From JAXHMB01 sp034521755 (GTDB lineage: Bacteria; Bacteroidota; Rhodothermia; Balneolales; Balneolaceae), in NCBI GenBank assembly GCA_034521755.1, contig JAXHMB010000006.1, positions 78,530 to 142,529 of the forward strand: a stretch of DNA of 64,000 bases, written 5' to 3'. The translations under genes and the position numbers were made by a program. Shown in pieces: positions 55,086 through 63,984 of the stretch (within the stretch, counting starts at the first letter, position 1; each line of letters begins with the position of its first letter). The notes beneath the pieces were generated by a model. It saw only the letters and a list, made by a program, of their open reading frames with translations. It ran no database searches and had not been told where the DNA came from.

Positions 55086-57401
55086 GTGAAACTCTTAAAA
55101 CAATCTTTCTTATCATTCTGCATTTTATTTTTTGGCATAACACTTTTTGCTTTTTCACAACAAACAGGAACGATACAAGGTACCGTAATTGGTACTGAAA
55201 CCAACGAACCGCTTGCCGGAGTGAACGTTTCTATTGAAAATACCAACAGAGGTACTGCCACAAAAGCTGATGGCAGCTTTGAGCTCAATAATGTCTCAAC
55301 CGGTTCAAAAAAACTCATTTTCTCTTTTGTGGGATTTAAACAATTAACAAAGTCTGTCACTGTAAATGCAGGTCAAACCACTACGCTTGAGGTATCACTC
55401 CAACCCCGCGCAATTTTAATGGAAGGCATCCAGGTGACGGCATTACGGCCCGACCAAATTGCTGAGAGCAGCCTGAAGCAAAGCGACGTAAAAGAAGCCA
55501 ACCCCCGTGATTCGGGTGAGCTTCTTCGCAATGTCAGCGGTGTAGATGCCGTACGACGCGGACCTGTTGGACTTGATCCCGTTGTTCGCGGACTCCGTGA
55601 AACAGAAGTAGGTACCTATCTTGATGGAACACGAATTTTTCCCGGAGGCCCGGCACGTATGGATTCTCCTTTAAGTCACCTCGATCCAACCGCAATAGAA
55701 ACTATTGAAGTTGTCAAAGGGCCTTATGCTCTAAACTGGGGTGCAGGAAATATGAGCGCCATCCGTGTTGAAACACAAACACTCAACACAATTTCAACGG
55801 CATTTGGCGGTTCAATATCCAGTGGATACGATTCAAATTTGAATGCCTTTGAAGAAGCAGTTTCTCTTCAGGGAAGCTCTGGAAAATGGGGATACTGGAT
55901 TCACGGTGCCTGGAGAGAAGGCAATGATTACGAGACCGGAAATGGTACAAATGTGCCGGGAGATTTTCTTTCCAGAGAAATTCGTACCAAGCTGGGATAT
56001 TCAATTACCTCTAACTCTTACCTGGAAGCTTCTTTTGGCTATCAAAACCAGGATGATCTCGATTATCCGGGCCGACTGCTCGACGCTGATTATTTTGATA
56101 CCTACAACTCCTCGCTTAGCTGGAAATGGAATCCGGATAATAGTCTGTTTTCATTGATCAAAGCCAATGCCTACATCAACAATGTAAATCACGGCATGGA
56201 TAATGATGAGAAACCTACCGCCCAACCTAATCCCAACAGAACACCCCCCTTCGCTCTTGATGTAACAATTGATACCCGAGCACATGTAAAAGGTGGTATG
56301 TTTGCGGTTGAAATGGATCCCAGCTCAGCCCTAAATATCGAAACCGGAATTGATGTATACAGTGCAAATCGGGATGCCACACGCATCATTGATCGGCGCA
56401 ACCAAGGTATGAAACCGCCAGCCTTTCCACTGGTTGACTTGATGTGGCCGGATGCTACCATCACCGATGCCGGAATCTATGGAAAAGCCAACTATCGATT
56501 CACAGAAAGCTTTAGTGTCACTGGTACGTTGCGCCTCGACTTTGTGAGCGCCGATACCGATACCATAAGCCAGTTTTTTAAGGATAATGTGTCCACAGAT
56601 TTAAAAGAAAACGAAACAAATTTTAACGCTTCTGCTACAGCAAGCTATATTCCGTTCGATAACTGGTCGATAGGTATTGGCGCGGGCTCTGTAGTGCGCA
56701 CCGCTGATGTAAATGAGCGTTATTCTGACCGCATACCTGCAAGCAAATCACAGACAAGTGCTGAATTTGTAGGTAATCCTGCTCTTGAACCAGAGCGAAG
56801 TACACAGGCAGATCTTTGGATTGATGCCCAGTATACCAGGTTTAGTATCTCGGCAAATGTTTTTGTCCGTCACATGGAAAACTATATCACCCTGTCACCA
56901 ACAAATCTGCAGAAGCGGTTGCCCCTTAGCCCTAATACGGTATTCCAGTATGTTAATGGCGAAGCTGACTACTGGGGTTTTGAAGTTTCTTCTGCTTATC
57001 GGCTCATCCCAAGCCTGTCATTCAATGCAGGCATAAGCTATCTATGGGGTAAAGAAACAACGCTTCAAGAACCTGCTTTAGGCGTCCCACCATTTAGCAT
57101 AGATACTGGTTTGCGTTATCAATCAACCGGCAGCCCCTGGTTTGCAGAAACAACTTTACACTGGACAAGTGAGCAAGATCGTGTAGCAATAACACGCGGT
57201 GAAACCCCTACTGATTCTTATCTAACATTAGATCTGCAAGCTGGGGTCACTTTGTTGCAACAGCTTTCTATCCAAGCCGGTATAGAGAACATTACAGACA
57301 AAACTTACGTTAACCACCTAAATGCTAAAAACCCGTTTACCGCACAACCTATTGCAGAACCGGGACGCGTGTTTCATGTTGACTTAAGTTTTAAATTTTA
57401 G
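55086..57401 (+). CDS. TonB-dependent receptor, probably copper (OprC/NosA-like)
   Basis: Outer-membrane receptor of about 771 residues. The start is GTG 55086, chosen for the strong AGGAGG at 55075-55080; an open frame extends upstream to 54933 but is unlikely to be translated. A signal peptide (LFFGITLFAFSQQ) is followed by a carboxypeptidase-regulatory-like beta domain (GTIQGTVIGTETNEPLAGV), a plug domain (DSGELLRNVSGVDAVRRG) and a 22-strand barrel ending VFHVDLSFKF. His/Met content and, above all, the downstream SCO1 and PCuAC genes suggest copper uptake. The ligand is inferred by context. Confidence 0.85.
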   Translation: MKLLKQSFLSFCILFFGITLFAFSQQTGTIQGTVIGTETNEPLAGVNVSIENTNRGTATKADGSFELNNVSTGSKKLIFSFVGFKQLTKSVTVNAGQTTTLEVSLQPRAILMEGIQVTALRPDQIAESSLKQSDVKEANPRDSGELLRNVSGVDAVRRGPVGLDPVVRGLRETEVGTYLDGTRIFPGGPARMDSPLSHLDPTAIETIEVVKGPYALNWGAGNMSAIRVETQTLNTISTAFGGSISSGYDSNLNAFEEAVSLQGSSGKWGYWIHGAWREGNDYETGNGTNVPGDFLSREIRTKLGYSITSNSYLEASFGYQNQDDLDYPGRLLDADYFDTYNSSLSWKWNPDNSLFSLIKANAYINNVNHGMDNDEKPTAQPNPNRTPPFALDVTIDTRAHVKGGMFAVEMDPSSALNIETGIDVYSANRDATRIIDRRNQGMKPPAFPLVDLMWPDATITDAGIYGKANYRFTESFSVTGTLRLDFVSADTDTISQFFKDNVSTDLKENETNFNASATASYIPFDNWSIGIGAGSVVRTADVNERYSDRIPASKSQTSAEFVGNPALEPERSTQADLWIDAQYTRFSISANVFVRHMENYITLSPTNLQKRLPLSPNTVFQYVNGEADYWGFEVSSAYRLIPSLSFNAGISYLWGKETTLQEPALGVPPFSIDTGLRYQSTGSPWFAETTLHWTSEQDRVAITRGETPTDSYLTLDLQAGVTLLQQLSIQAGIENITDKTYVNHLNAKNPFTAQPIAEPGRVFHVDLSFKF

Positions 57402-57412
57402 AACATCTGTTT

Positions 57413-58000
57413 ATGACAAAATTCCGAGGCTTTGTACTACTAATTGGAATAATCCCCTTGCTTCTGGCCTGCCAAGACAGGCCGGAAGTCATAAAGGATT
57501 TAAGCGAGGCCTCTTTTAAGGTAGTCAACCAAGATAGCAGCACTGTTAATTTTCCTCAGGACTTCAAAGGCAAATACACCATTGTAGGATTTATTTATAC
57601 ACATTGCCCGGATGTGTGCCCCGTCATTTCTGCCAAGCTCAGCAACGTCAATAAGCAACTGGAAGACAATTCAGATGTGCAGTTTGTGCAGATCACCTTT
57701 GATCCAAAGCGCGATACGCCATCTGTTTTAAAGAAATACATGCAACAGTTTAAGCAGGACAAGCAAAACTTCACTGCCATTACCGGAGATTCGGCTACTA
57801 TAGATACCCTGTTAAGCAGTATGGATATTCTTGCAAAAATTGCTGATAAAAAAATTACAGAAAATGGCGAAGAAACATATTTGATGAATCACACAAACCG
57901 GATTTTAGTAATGGACAAGCAGGCCCGGGTTCGCTATGAGTATCCCGGCAGTGTGGTAAAAGAGGAACATGTTATTGATGACTTAAACGCTCTCAGATAA
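57413..58000 (+). CDS. SCO1/SenC-type copper chaperone, lipoprotein
   Basis: A 195-residue thioredoxin-fold protein anchored by a lipobox (LLLAC, Cys20). Copper ligands of the family are present: C65 and C69 in THCPDVCP, and His160 in NHTNR. It delivers copper to, or reduces, the Cu(A) site of cytochrome oxidase. The TAA stop overlaps the next ATG (TAATG), so translation is coupled to the PCuAC gene. Confidence 0.94.
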   Translation: MTKFRGFVLLIGIIPLLLACQDRPEVIKDLSEASFKVVNQDSSTVNFPQDFKGKYTIVGFIYTHCPDVCPVISAKLSNVNKQLEDNSDVQFVQITFDPKRDTPSVLKKYMQQFKQDKQNFTAITGDSATIDTLLSSMDILAKIADKKITENGEETYLMNHTNRILVMDKQARVRYEYPGSVVKEEHVIDDLNALR

Positions 58001-58452
58001 TGTATCGAATATTATTATCGGTTCTTGCATCGATACTTTTTTTAAGCTGCAATTCAGATAAAAACTCCGATCCGGAAGTCTTAAGTGGCCAGATTGAAAT
58101 CAAAAATAAGTGGATGCGTCCGGCCAATGCAGATGCAAACAGTGCCGGCTACCTATCTATAATCAACGGTACAGCCAAGACAGATACCCTTCTTTCGGTT
58201 TCATCTGATGCCTTTGAAGTGGCTGAAGTTCATGAGTCATATGAAACTGAGGCCGGCCTGAGTGGCATGCGCCCCGCAAAAAATCTAGACATTGCTCCGG
58301 GCGACAGCCTTGTATTGAAACCCGGTGGATTGCACCTTATGCTGATGAGTGCAAGACAACCTATAACAGAGAATGATTCTATTACTGTTAATTTCAACTT
58401 TAAAAAAGCAGGAGAAAGAACCGTTCGAATACCGGTCAGGAGTTCAAACTAG
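58000..58452 (+). CDS. PCuAC copper chaperone, lipoprotein
   Basis: A 150-residue periplasmic copper chaperone. Lipobox at LFLSC (Cys17). The canonical H-x11-M-x21-H-x-M copper site is complete: His78, Met90, His112 and Met114 (segments VHESYE, SGMRPA and GLHLMLM). It works with SCO1 to load copper into cytochrome oxidase Cu(A). Last gene of the group. Confidence 0.94.
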   Translation: MYRILLSVLASILFLSCNSDKNSDPEVLSGQIEIKNKWMRPANADANSAGYLSIINGTAKTDTLLSVSSDAFEVAEVHESYETEAGLSGMRPAKNLDIAPGDSLVLKPGGLHLMLMSARQPITENDSITVNFNFKKAGERTVRIPVRSSN

Positions 58453-58492
58453 CTGAACTGTCTTTCTGCTTTGACTTTCCTATATTTGGTGT

Positions 58493-58546
58493 GGCGATGG
58501 AGTTCGCCCTTAACTGTTTTCCTGCCGGAATTCTGATGACTCCTAC
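58493..58546 (+). ncRNA. Fluoride riboswitch (crcB motif)
   Basis: GGCGATGG ... TTCGCC at 58493-58508 and CTGATGACTCCTAC at 58533-58546 are the two conserved ends of the crcB motif, in the correct order and spacing, 36 bases ahead of the crcB start. The linker holds a hairpin-forming segment TTCCTGCCGGAA. Fluoride binding is expected to raise crcB expression. Confidence 0.93.
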
Positions 58547-58582
58547 TCAATAAATTTCAAATCAATACTGAGTGGGGTTTTT

Positions 58583-58966
58583 ATGTTTAAAGTTTTACTA
58601 TTAGTCGGCAGTGGCGGGTTTCTGGGAAGTATCAGCCGCTTTCTATTATCAAAATATCTGACACAACCGGATTCTGCGTCTTTTCCAACGGGAACATTTG
58701 TAGTCAATATTGTCGGCTGCCTGATCATAGGTATTCTGATGGGACTATCGGTAAAGTCTGCACTTTCCTCAGAAATGAACTTCTTTCTGGCTGTAGGATT
58801 TTGTGGAGGATTTACTACGTTCTCCACCTATTCACTCCAGGCCTTTACACTTTTAGAAAAGGGACAAGTTGGAATGAGCCTAATATATGCCCTTGGCAGT
58901 GTTATAGCAGGACTTCTCTGTGTATGGCTGGGATATTGGATGATACACTCCCTGCTTGTCAACTGA
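58583..58966 (+). CDS. crcB: Fluoride ion exporter CrcB/Fluc
   Basis: A 127-residue dual-topology fluoride channel. It has four helices (about 5-22, 33-60, 68-90, 100-125) and family signatures GGFLGSISRFLLS, TFVVNIVGCLIIGIL and CGGFTTFSTYS. Phe and Thr residues in GFTTFST line the fluoride pore. Preceded by a fluoride riboswitch, so expression is fluoride-responsive. Single gene; most relatives assemble as homodimers or with a second copy. Confidence 0.95.
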   Translation: MFKVLLLVGSGGFLGSISRFLLSKYLTQPDSASFPTGTFVVNIVGCLIIGILMGLSVKSALSSEMNFFLAVGFCGGFTTFSTYSLQAFTLLEKGQVGMSLIYALGSVIAGLLCVWLGYWMIHSLLVN

Positions 58967-58989
58967 CTAACCCGGGCCGCCTTAGACGT

Positions 58990-59846
58990 TTAATTTTTTG
59001 TATCGAGCTTTTCCAGCTTTTTGGCTTCTATTTGCTCGGGCGTAAGCGAAGAGTCAAAGTTGTATAATGCATTGACCCATGATCCATATACCGGATTGGG
59101 AAACACAAACCATTGCGTGCCAAACCGGTGCTTATGCTCTTCAATAAGCTTATCTCTTTCACTGCCGGTTCGGTCTTTGGCAGGCAAGAAATCATTGAGG
59201 TTATCCCCCAAGAGCATGAGAATTCTATAATTCCCTGCTACATATTTTCGGCGGTTTACCTTCTCCGAGGTCCAGCCGGGACGTTCATTATTAGTGAGCA
59301 ACACATCTACATCTTCTTTAACCGGAAATCCAAGCTTCTTTAAGTTTTGGAAAGTAGCTTCTTCCACCGCAGCATCTCGATTTGTCAAATAAATTACAGT
59401 AATTCCTTTAGCCGCTGCAGTCTGCGTAAATGCCAAAGCACCGGGTATAGCATCTGCCTTTTGCTCGCGTACCCAATTGTTCCATTTCTCCGGAGAATAA
59501 CTTTCATTCTGCTTGATTAAGCGGGCCTGGAAGGCAGAATTATCAAGTACCGTTTCATCAACATCTAATACCACGGCCGGCGGCAGGCTCTCGTAATCGT
59601 TTCCCTGCTGTTCCAATGAGGCAGTCCATGAACTACTGCTTAGAGCTGTATCCAAATATGCCTCAGCCGACTGGTATGCCATAGTCGTAAGCGCTTTATA
59701 CTCAGCAGAATTCTGCATCCAAAGGGTGGCATATGCAGTAGAATCATCTAAAGGTTTCGAAGTAGAACAACCTCCTAAAATGATGATGATTACAACTGAC
59801 GCCAAAGGACCCTATATGGGAAAACTTTTTTCAGAATTGAATACAT
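58990..59846 (-). CDS. HAD-type acid phosphatase, lipoprotein e(P4)-like; signal peptide frameshifted
   Basis: An outer-membrane-anchored class C acid phosphatase (5'-nucleotidase). The nucleophile motif is VVLDVDETVLD; motif II YLTNRD; motif III/IV ILMLLGDNLNDF. Lipobox at IIIILGGCS. The main frame opens only at a TTG (59805), giving too short a leader, whereas the other frame gives MYSILKKVFPYRV from ATG 59846. One shift near 59814 joins them into a normal signal peptide. It would release phosphate and nucleosides from nucleotides. Converges with crcB. Confidence 0.85.
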
Positions 59847-59922
59847 AATTGAAACCAAATTAAAAATTGTGTAACCGGTACCTGACAGGATACACCTCAT
59901 ATTTTAAAGAATCCAGATGGAA

Positions 59923-61572
59923 TTATTGCTCAAAATCCATGGGTATTGCCTCGGTACCACTGGGAAATGAAATATTCAACAGGGTTGAAATAGTTGGAGC
60001 CAACTGCGTGATGTCCATTTTTCTATTATTGGTGCCCTGTGGTATGCCTTTCCCAAAAAACAGCATGGGCACATGTGTATCATAACTGAACGGGGAGCCA
60101 TGGCTGGTGCCGGTACGATAGGAAGAATCAAGCCATCCGGGCTTTAGCTGAATATATACGTCTCCAGAGCGATCATTCATAAATCCCCGCTGGTACATGG
60201 CTTGCAATCCACTGCTGTAATCTTTCATTTTAAAATTGGAAGCAGTATTCGTTGATAATACTCCCTCAAAGTTGAGGAGAAATTCAGCTGCATCGTACTG
60301 TACATCTTCCAGCCAAGACCCTTCAGAAGCAATCAAAATACGATTCATATATACCTGTTGATTTGTATAGGCTTCTACCCAGTCACCTTCTCCATACGCT
60401 TCATTCAAAAATGATTTCAGCGAATCAATTGCTGTTTCACTATCAAAATATCCACCCGGAAGCCCACGATCTATAAGTTCATTAGGCACATCTACTACGC
60501 CATGGTCGGATGTTAAAAATACCATGTAATTTCCCTGCCCAACCTGATCATCGAGTGTTGAAAAAAGATCGGCCAGATCTCGGTCCAGGCGAATATAAGT
60601 GTCCTGAAGCTCCATCGAATGCGGTCCAAACTGATGACCAATATAGTCGGGTGAAGAAAAACCTATAGCCAGTACATCAGTAGCATTATCACTACCAAGG
60701 TTCTCTGCTTTAACTGCTTTTATAGCCAAATCTTTTGCAATGGTATTTCCGAAAGGAGAATTTCTTATTGCACGATAGCTGCCCTCTTCTTCCTTGCCCA
60801 GCTCATGTGGAAATACCGGCTTTTCTTCCCATGGAAATGTTCCTTCATAAGGGGTATCATCAGTATTACTTACAGCATATTCCTTTTTATCCAACAACAG
60901 ATCCCATGTTTTATTGCTGTATTCTCGGGCAACCCCTTCCTTATTAAATTCAGAAACCCACTTAGGCAGTTCATCCATATACCAGCTGCTACTCACAAAA
61001 TTGCCGGTATCGGAATCATACCAAAAGGCCATATCACCCACATGTCCCGCAGGAAGAACTGCACCACGGTCTTTAATAGAAATTGCTACAATCTTTGAAT
61101 GCTTGCTGGCCGTTTTAAGCTCATCTGTAAATGTAGTAGAAAGCAGGTTTTTCGGTGACATCTTACCCACATCACCTTCACCGCCAACGGTCATAACAGA
61201 GGTATCTTCCACCACATATTCACTTCTTCCCAAGCTTCGATTATACCAGCTGTTACCTACAATTCCATTAACAGAAGGTGTCGCACCTGTGAAGATGGCC
61301 GCATGGCCCGGCCCGGTAAAGGTAGGAAAATAGTTGAAGTGCGTATTTGTGAAATTATATCCCTCGTTCACCATTCGCTTGAAACCGCCCTCTTCAAACT
61401 GATCCCAGTATTGAGTCAAATATTCATAACGCATTTGATCAACGACAATTCCTACAACCAGCTTTGGACGGTCATCTAAATCTGAAGAGGCAGGTGTATT
61501 TTGAGCAAAAAGAGGAAGTGTTATTAAAAATGAGAGCGCAGTAAATATGATTTTTTTAAAATATGAATTCAT
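59923..61572 (-). CDS. PafA-like alkaline phosphatase
   Basis: A 549-residue periplasmic phosphomonoesterase of the alkaline phosphatase superfamily. A signal peptide of about 23 residues (ends LFAQ) precedes VVGIVVDQMR with the first metal Asp. A Thr-nucleophile region in YFPTFTGPGHAA (Thr84/86) and AISIKDRGAVLPAGH, with Lys167 and Arg169, correspond to the Lys-x-Arg of PafA-type monoesterases. Further metal ligands are in FSSPDYIGHQFGP and TSDHGVVDVP, plus TSHGSPFSYDTH at the end. The Lys-x-Arg pair argues for monoesterase, not diesterase, activity. Neighbour of the e(P4)-like phosphatase on the same strand, which suggests phosphate scavenging. Confidence 0.9.
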   Translation of the reverse strand: MNSYFKKIIFTALSFLITLPLFAQNTPASSDLDDRPKLVVGIVVDQMRYEYLTQYWDQFEEGGFKRMVNEGYNFTNTHFNYFPTFTGPGHAAIFTGATPSVNGIVGNSWYNRSLGRSEYVVEDTSVMTVGGEGDVGKMSPKNLLSTTFTDELKTASKHSKIVAISIKDRGAVLPAGHVGDMAFWYDSDTGNFVSSSWYMDELPKWVSEFNKEGVAREYSNKTWDLLLDKKEYAVSNTDDTPYEGTFPWEEKPVFPHELGKEEEGSYRAIRNSPFGNTIAKDLAIKAVKAENLGSDNATDVLAIGFSSPDYIGHQFGPHSMELQDTYIRLDRDLADLFSTLDDQVGQGNYMVFLTSDHGVVDVPNELIDRGLPGGYFDSETAIDSLKSFLNEAYGEGDWVEAYTNQQVYMNRILIASEGSWLEDVQYDAAEFLLNFEGVLSTNTASNFKMKDYSSGLQAMYQRGFMNDRSGDVYIQLKPGWLDSSYRTGTSHGSPFSYDTHVPMLFFGKGIPQGTNNRKMDITQLAPTISTLLNISFPSGTEAIPMDFEQ

Positions 61573-61795
61573 GGGAAATAGTGGGGTTTTTATTTTTAGC
61601 TAAACTAACTTCTTTCGTGTAAAAATCGAATTATCATTGTGTTAATTTAAGAAACACAACAAAAAGAACACATAACATGTGTCTGAATAATTATCGCGGC
61701 TCGGTATTACAAAAAACACCCCTCAATTTTTCTTTTAAGTTTGATCAAAATATAATTTTAATTATTTTAATCGTAAAATTACGATATATAATTAT
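61573..61795. promoter_or_regulatory. Divergent promoter region between phosphatase and arsR
   Basis: An AT-rich region of 223 bases. The arsR operator lies at its right end, and the phosphatase promoter at its left. Apart from the operator I see no further palindrome. Confidence 0.45.
61770..61785 (+). promoter_or_regulatory. Candidate ArsR operator
   Basis: ATCGTAA-AA-TTACGAT, a 7-bp inverted repeat with a two-base spacer, overlapping a TATATAAT box and ending 10 bases before the arsR start. Position and symmetry fit self-repression by ArsR, which arsenite would relieve. Confidence 0.7.
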
Positions 61796-62122
61796 ATGGC
61801 CATTACAAAAGCAGATAGATTCAATAAACAACAAATACGAACTGCGGAGCTAGCCAAGGCGCTGGGTCACCCTGCACGTATCGCCATTCTTGAAATCCTT
61901 GCAAAACGGGAAACCTGCATTTGCGGTGATATTACCAATGAACTTCCACTGGCTCAGTCTACTGTCTCACAGCATCTGAAAGCACTCAAAAAAGCCGGCA
62001 TTATAAAAGGAGAAATTGACGGAGTACGAACCTGCTATTGTATTGATAAAAAAGCCGCTAAAGAACTTAAAGAGCTGCTGGGCATTTTTGTGCAAGATAT
62101 TCAAACTCAAACCTGTTGCTAA
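61796..62122 (+). CDS. arsR: ArsR-family metalloregulator
   Basis: A 108-residue winged-helix repressor. RIAILEILAKRETCICGDI places Cys41 and Cys43 in helix alpha-3, the As(III)-binding region; SQHLKALKKAGIIKG is the recognition helix. The C-terminus ends TCC (Cys107, 108), a possible extra ligand set. First gene of the arsenic cluster; the next start follows four bases on. It should bind the palindrome at 61770. Confidence 0.94.
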   Translation: MAITKADRFNKQQIRTAELAKALGHPARIAILEILAKRETCICGDITNELPLAQSTVSQHLKALKKAGIIKGEIDGVRTCYCIDKKAAKELKELLGIFVQDIQTQTCC

Positions 62123-62126
62123 ATTT

Positions 62127-63032
62127 ATGGAAAGCCAACCTAAAACTTCTGATGAACTTAAGGAAACTGTCAGAACTAAATACAATCAGATCAGCGAACA
62201 ATCCAAGGACTTTGATGCCGGTTCATGCTGTGGGGCCGGACAGAGCTCCGAAGAAGTCTATAATATTATGACTGATGATTACAGCGCAGTAGAAGGCTAC
62301 AATGAAGATGCCGACCTGGGACTTGGGTGCGGGCTCCCTACGCAATTTGCACATATCAGCGAAGGTGATACCGTTATTGACCTGGGTTCGGGCGCAGGCA
62401 ACGATTGCTTTATAGCTCGCCATGAAACCGGTTCAACAGGGAAAGTTTTAGGTATTGATTTCGCCGAGTCTATGATTGCAAAGGCTCGAAAAAATGCAGA
62501 TAAACTTGGGTTTAATAACGTAGAATTCCGCTTTGGAGATATTGAAGAGATGCCGGTATCGGATAACCTGGCTGATGTAATTGTCAGCAACTGTGTACTT
62601 AATCTGGTTCCTGACAAACAAAAGGTATTTTCGGAAATTTTCCGGGTGCTCAAACCGGGAGGCCATTTCAGTATCTCCGATATTGTGTTAGTGGGTGATC
62701 TGCCGGAAGCCCTTCGCGAAGATGCCGAGATGTATGCGGGTTGTGTAGCCGGAGCTATCCAGAAGGATGAGTATCTCGGGTATATAAAAGAAGCCGGTTT
62801 CGAAAATATCACTATTCAAAAAGAAAAGACCATTGAGCTGCCTGTTGATATCCTGGTGAAGTATTTATCCGAAGAAGAAATAGATGATTTTAAAAATGGA
62901 GATACCGGTATTTACAGTATTACGGTTTTTGCTCAAAAGCCCGGTGGTGAATCAGAAAACAATGTTGACAAGCAGAAAATTGAAATGATAGAGGAAGGGC
63001 CAGTTTGCAAGCCTGGGTCGGGTTGCTGCTGA
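62127..63032 (+). CDS. arsM: Arsenite S-adenosylmethionine methyltransferase
   Basis: A 301-residue As(III) methyltransferase. The start is the ATG at 62127 (MESQPKTSDE), four bases after arsR; an upstream frame is not used. It has the SAM-binding motif VIDLGSGAGNDC and the conserved cysteines Cys68 (GLGCGLP), Cys156 (VSNCVLNLVPD) and Cys206 (YAGCVAGA), with a vicinal pair C34-C35 near the N-terminus. The C-terminus ends GCC. It converts arsenite to methylated, volatile or less toxic species. Co-transcribed with arsR. Confidence 0.95.
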   Translation: MESQPKTSDELKETVRTKYNQISEQSKDFDAGSCCGAGQSSEEVYNIMTDDYSAVEGYNEDADLGLGCGLPTQFAHISEGDTVIDLGSGAGNDCFIARHETGSTGKVLGIDFAESMIAKARKNADKLGFNNVEFRFGDIEEMPVSDNLADVIVSNCVLNLVPDKQKVFSEIFRVLKPGGHFSISDIVLVGDLPEALREDAEMYAGCVAGAIQKDEYLGYIKEAGFENITIQKEKTIELPVDILVKYLSEEEIDDFKNGDTGIYSITVFAQKPGGESENNVDKQKIEMIEEGPVCKPGSGCC

Positions 63033-63056
63033 TAATTCAATTTAATCAATCTCCCT

Positions 63057-63210
63057 GAATCCCTCTTACCGCCGGTAGTCGGTCGCGGCTCCAAGAGGGA
63101 CCTGTAAGCTTGGAATTTCTGTAATAGAATTCCTCCTTGGAGAAGAGCCTGTCCGCCTGCCGGCGGAAGGTTAGGAGGATTGACAATGTTAATTTTATCT
63201 ACTATCTCGT
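63057..63210. repeat. Intergenic repeat-like region with palindromes
   Basis: No gene between arsM and the ArsC-like gene. The region holds CTCCAAGAGGGAC, then CCTCCTTGGAG...AGGAGGATT around a TCCGCC-TGCC-GGCGGA hairpin (63152-63167). The pattern (CCTCC...CTGCCGGCGGA...GGAGG) resembles a dispersed element known from many Bacteroidota intergenic regions, in damaged form. Confidence 0.5.
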
Positions 63211-63256
63211 CTCGATACTCTGCGTCGGGGAAAAAGAGAAATACTGATATTATTCT

Positions 63257-63281
63257 CGTTCCGTAGCTCTGCTGCGGAACG
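63257..63281. repeat. Solo REP hairpin
   Basis: CGTTCCG-N11-CGGAACG with flanking CT and GA, the same hairpin type as those around the RAYT gene 21 kb away. Confidence 0.75.
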
Positions 63282-63331
63282 GAATTAAACTTCGCAGTCC
63301 AGATTTTAGCATCTACTAATCAACCAATTAT

Positions 63332-63928
63332 ATGTACCAAAAATTACACTCTTACATTAACCATTTGGAGAAAATAGTTAGTGAAATTCCAGATCAACGA
63401 AAGCGTAAACTTGAAAAAATTGCTAATTACATACGCTCAAAAGATCAGCCTAAACTAACCTTCATTTGCACCCACAACAGTCGACGCAGTCATCTTTGCC
63501 AAATCTGGGCGGCAGCGATAGCCGATTATTTTGGAATAGATAATGTAGAAACCTATTCCGGTGGAACCGAAGCTACGGCTTTTAATCCAAGGGCTGTGGA
63601 GGCAATAAAAAGGGCCGGGTTTAGGGTTGAAAATCCCGGTGGAGAAAATCCAAAGTATAAGGTGTATTTTGATGACGAATCCAAGCCGCTAGTCTGCTTT
63701 TCTAAAACATTCGAGGATTCCCATAATCCCCAAAAAGACTTTGCCGCTATTATGACCTGCTCCGATGCCGATGCAAATTGTCCTGTCGTGCCGGGAGCCG
63801 AAAAGCGGTTTTCCATTCCGTATATCGATCCTAAAGAGTCGGATGGTACCCCAAAAGAGAAGGAAATCTACGACGAACGCTGCCTGCAAATCGCTTCAGA
63901 GATGTATTATTTGCTGTCAAAGATTTGA
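63332..63928 (+). CDS. Low-molecular-weight phosphatase-type arsenate reductase
   Basis: A 198-residue protein with an N-terminal helical extension (about 1-38) and an LMW-PTP core. The P-loop C-x5-R is Cys46-THNSR-Arg52, in the segment FICTHNSRRSHL. It is followed by the S-G-G-T strand, KRAGFRV and the cysteines Cys130 region in CFSKTFEDSH and MTCSDADANCPVVPG. The redox cysteines make it a good arsenate reductase candidate, although a tyrosine phosphatase is possible. Preceded by a repeat-rich 300-base gap, so it may have its own promoter. The operon may continue past the window. Confidence 0.88.
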   Translation: MYQKLHSYINHLEKIVSEIPDQRKRKLEKIANYIRSKDQPKLTFICTHNSRRSHLCQIWAAAIADYFGIDNVETYSGGTEATAFNPRAVEAIKRAGFRVENPGGENPKYKVYFDDESKPLVCFSKTFEDSHNPQKDFAAIMTCSDADANCPVVPGAEKRFSIPYIDPKESDGTPKEKEIYDERCLQIASEMYYLLSKI

Positions 63929-63967
63929 GCTTCATTTATTGATAAAGACTATTACACCATGCTAAGC

Positions 63968-63984
63968 TCCCGAAAGCCTTCGGG
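63968..63984. repeat. TCCCGA/TCGGG hairpin
   Basis: TCCCGAA-AGCC-TTCGGG after the ArsC-like gene. Its fold matches the other TCCCGA hairpins in this window. Confidence 0.6.
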
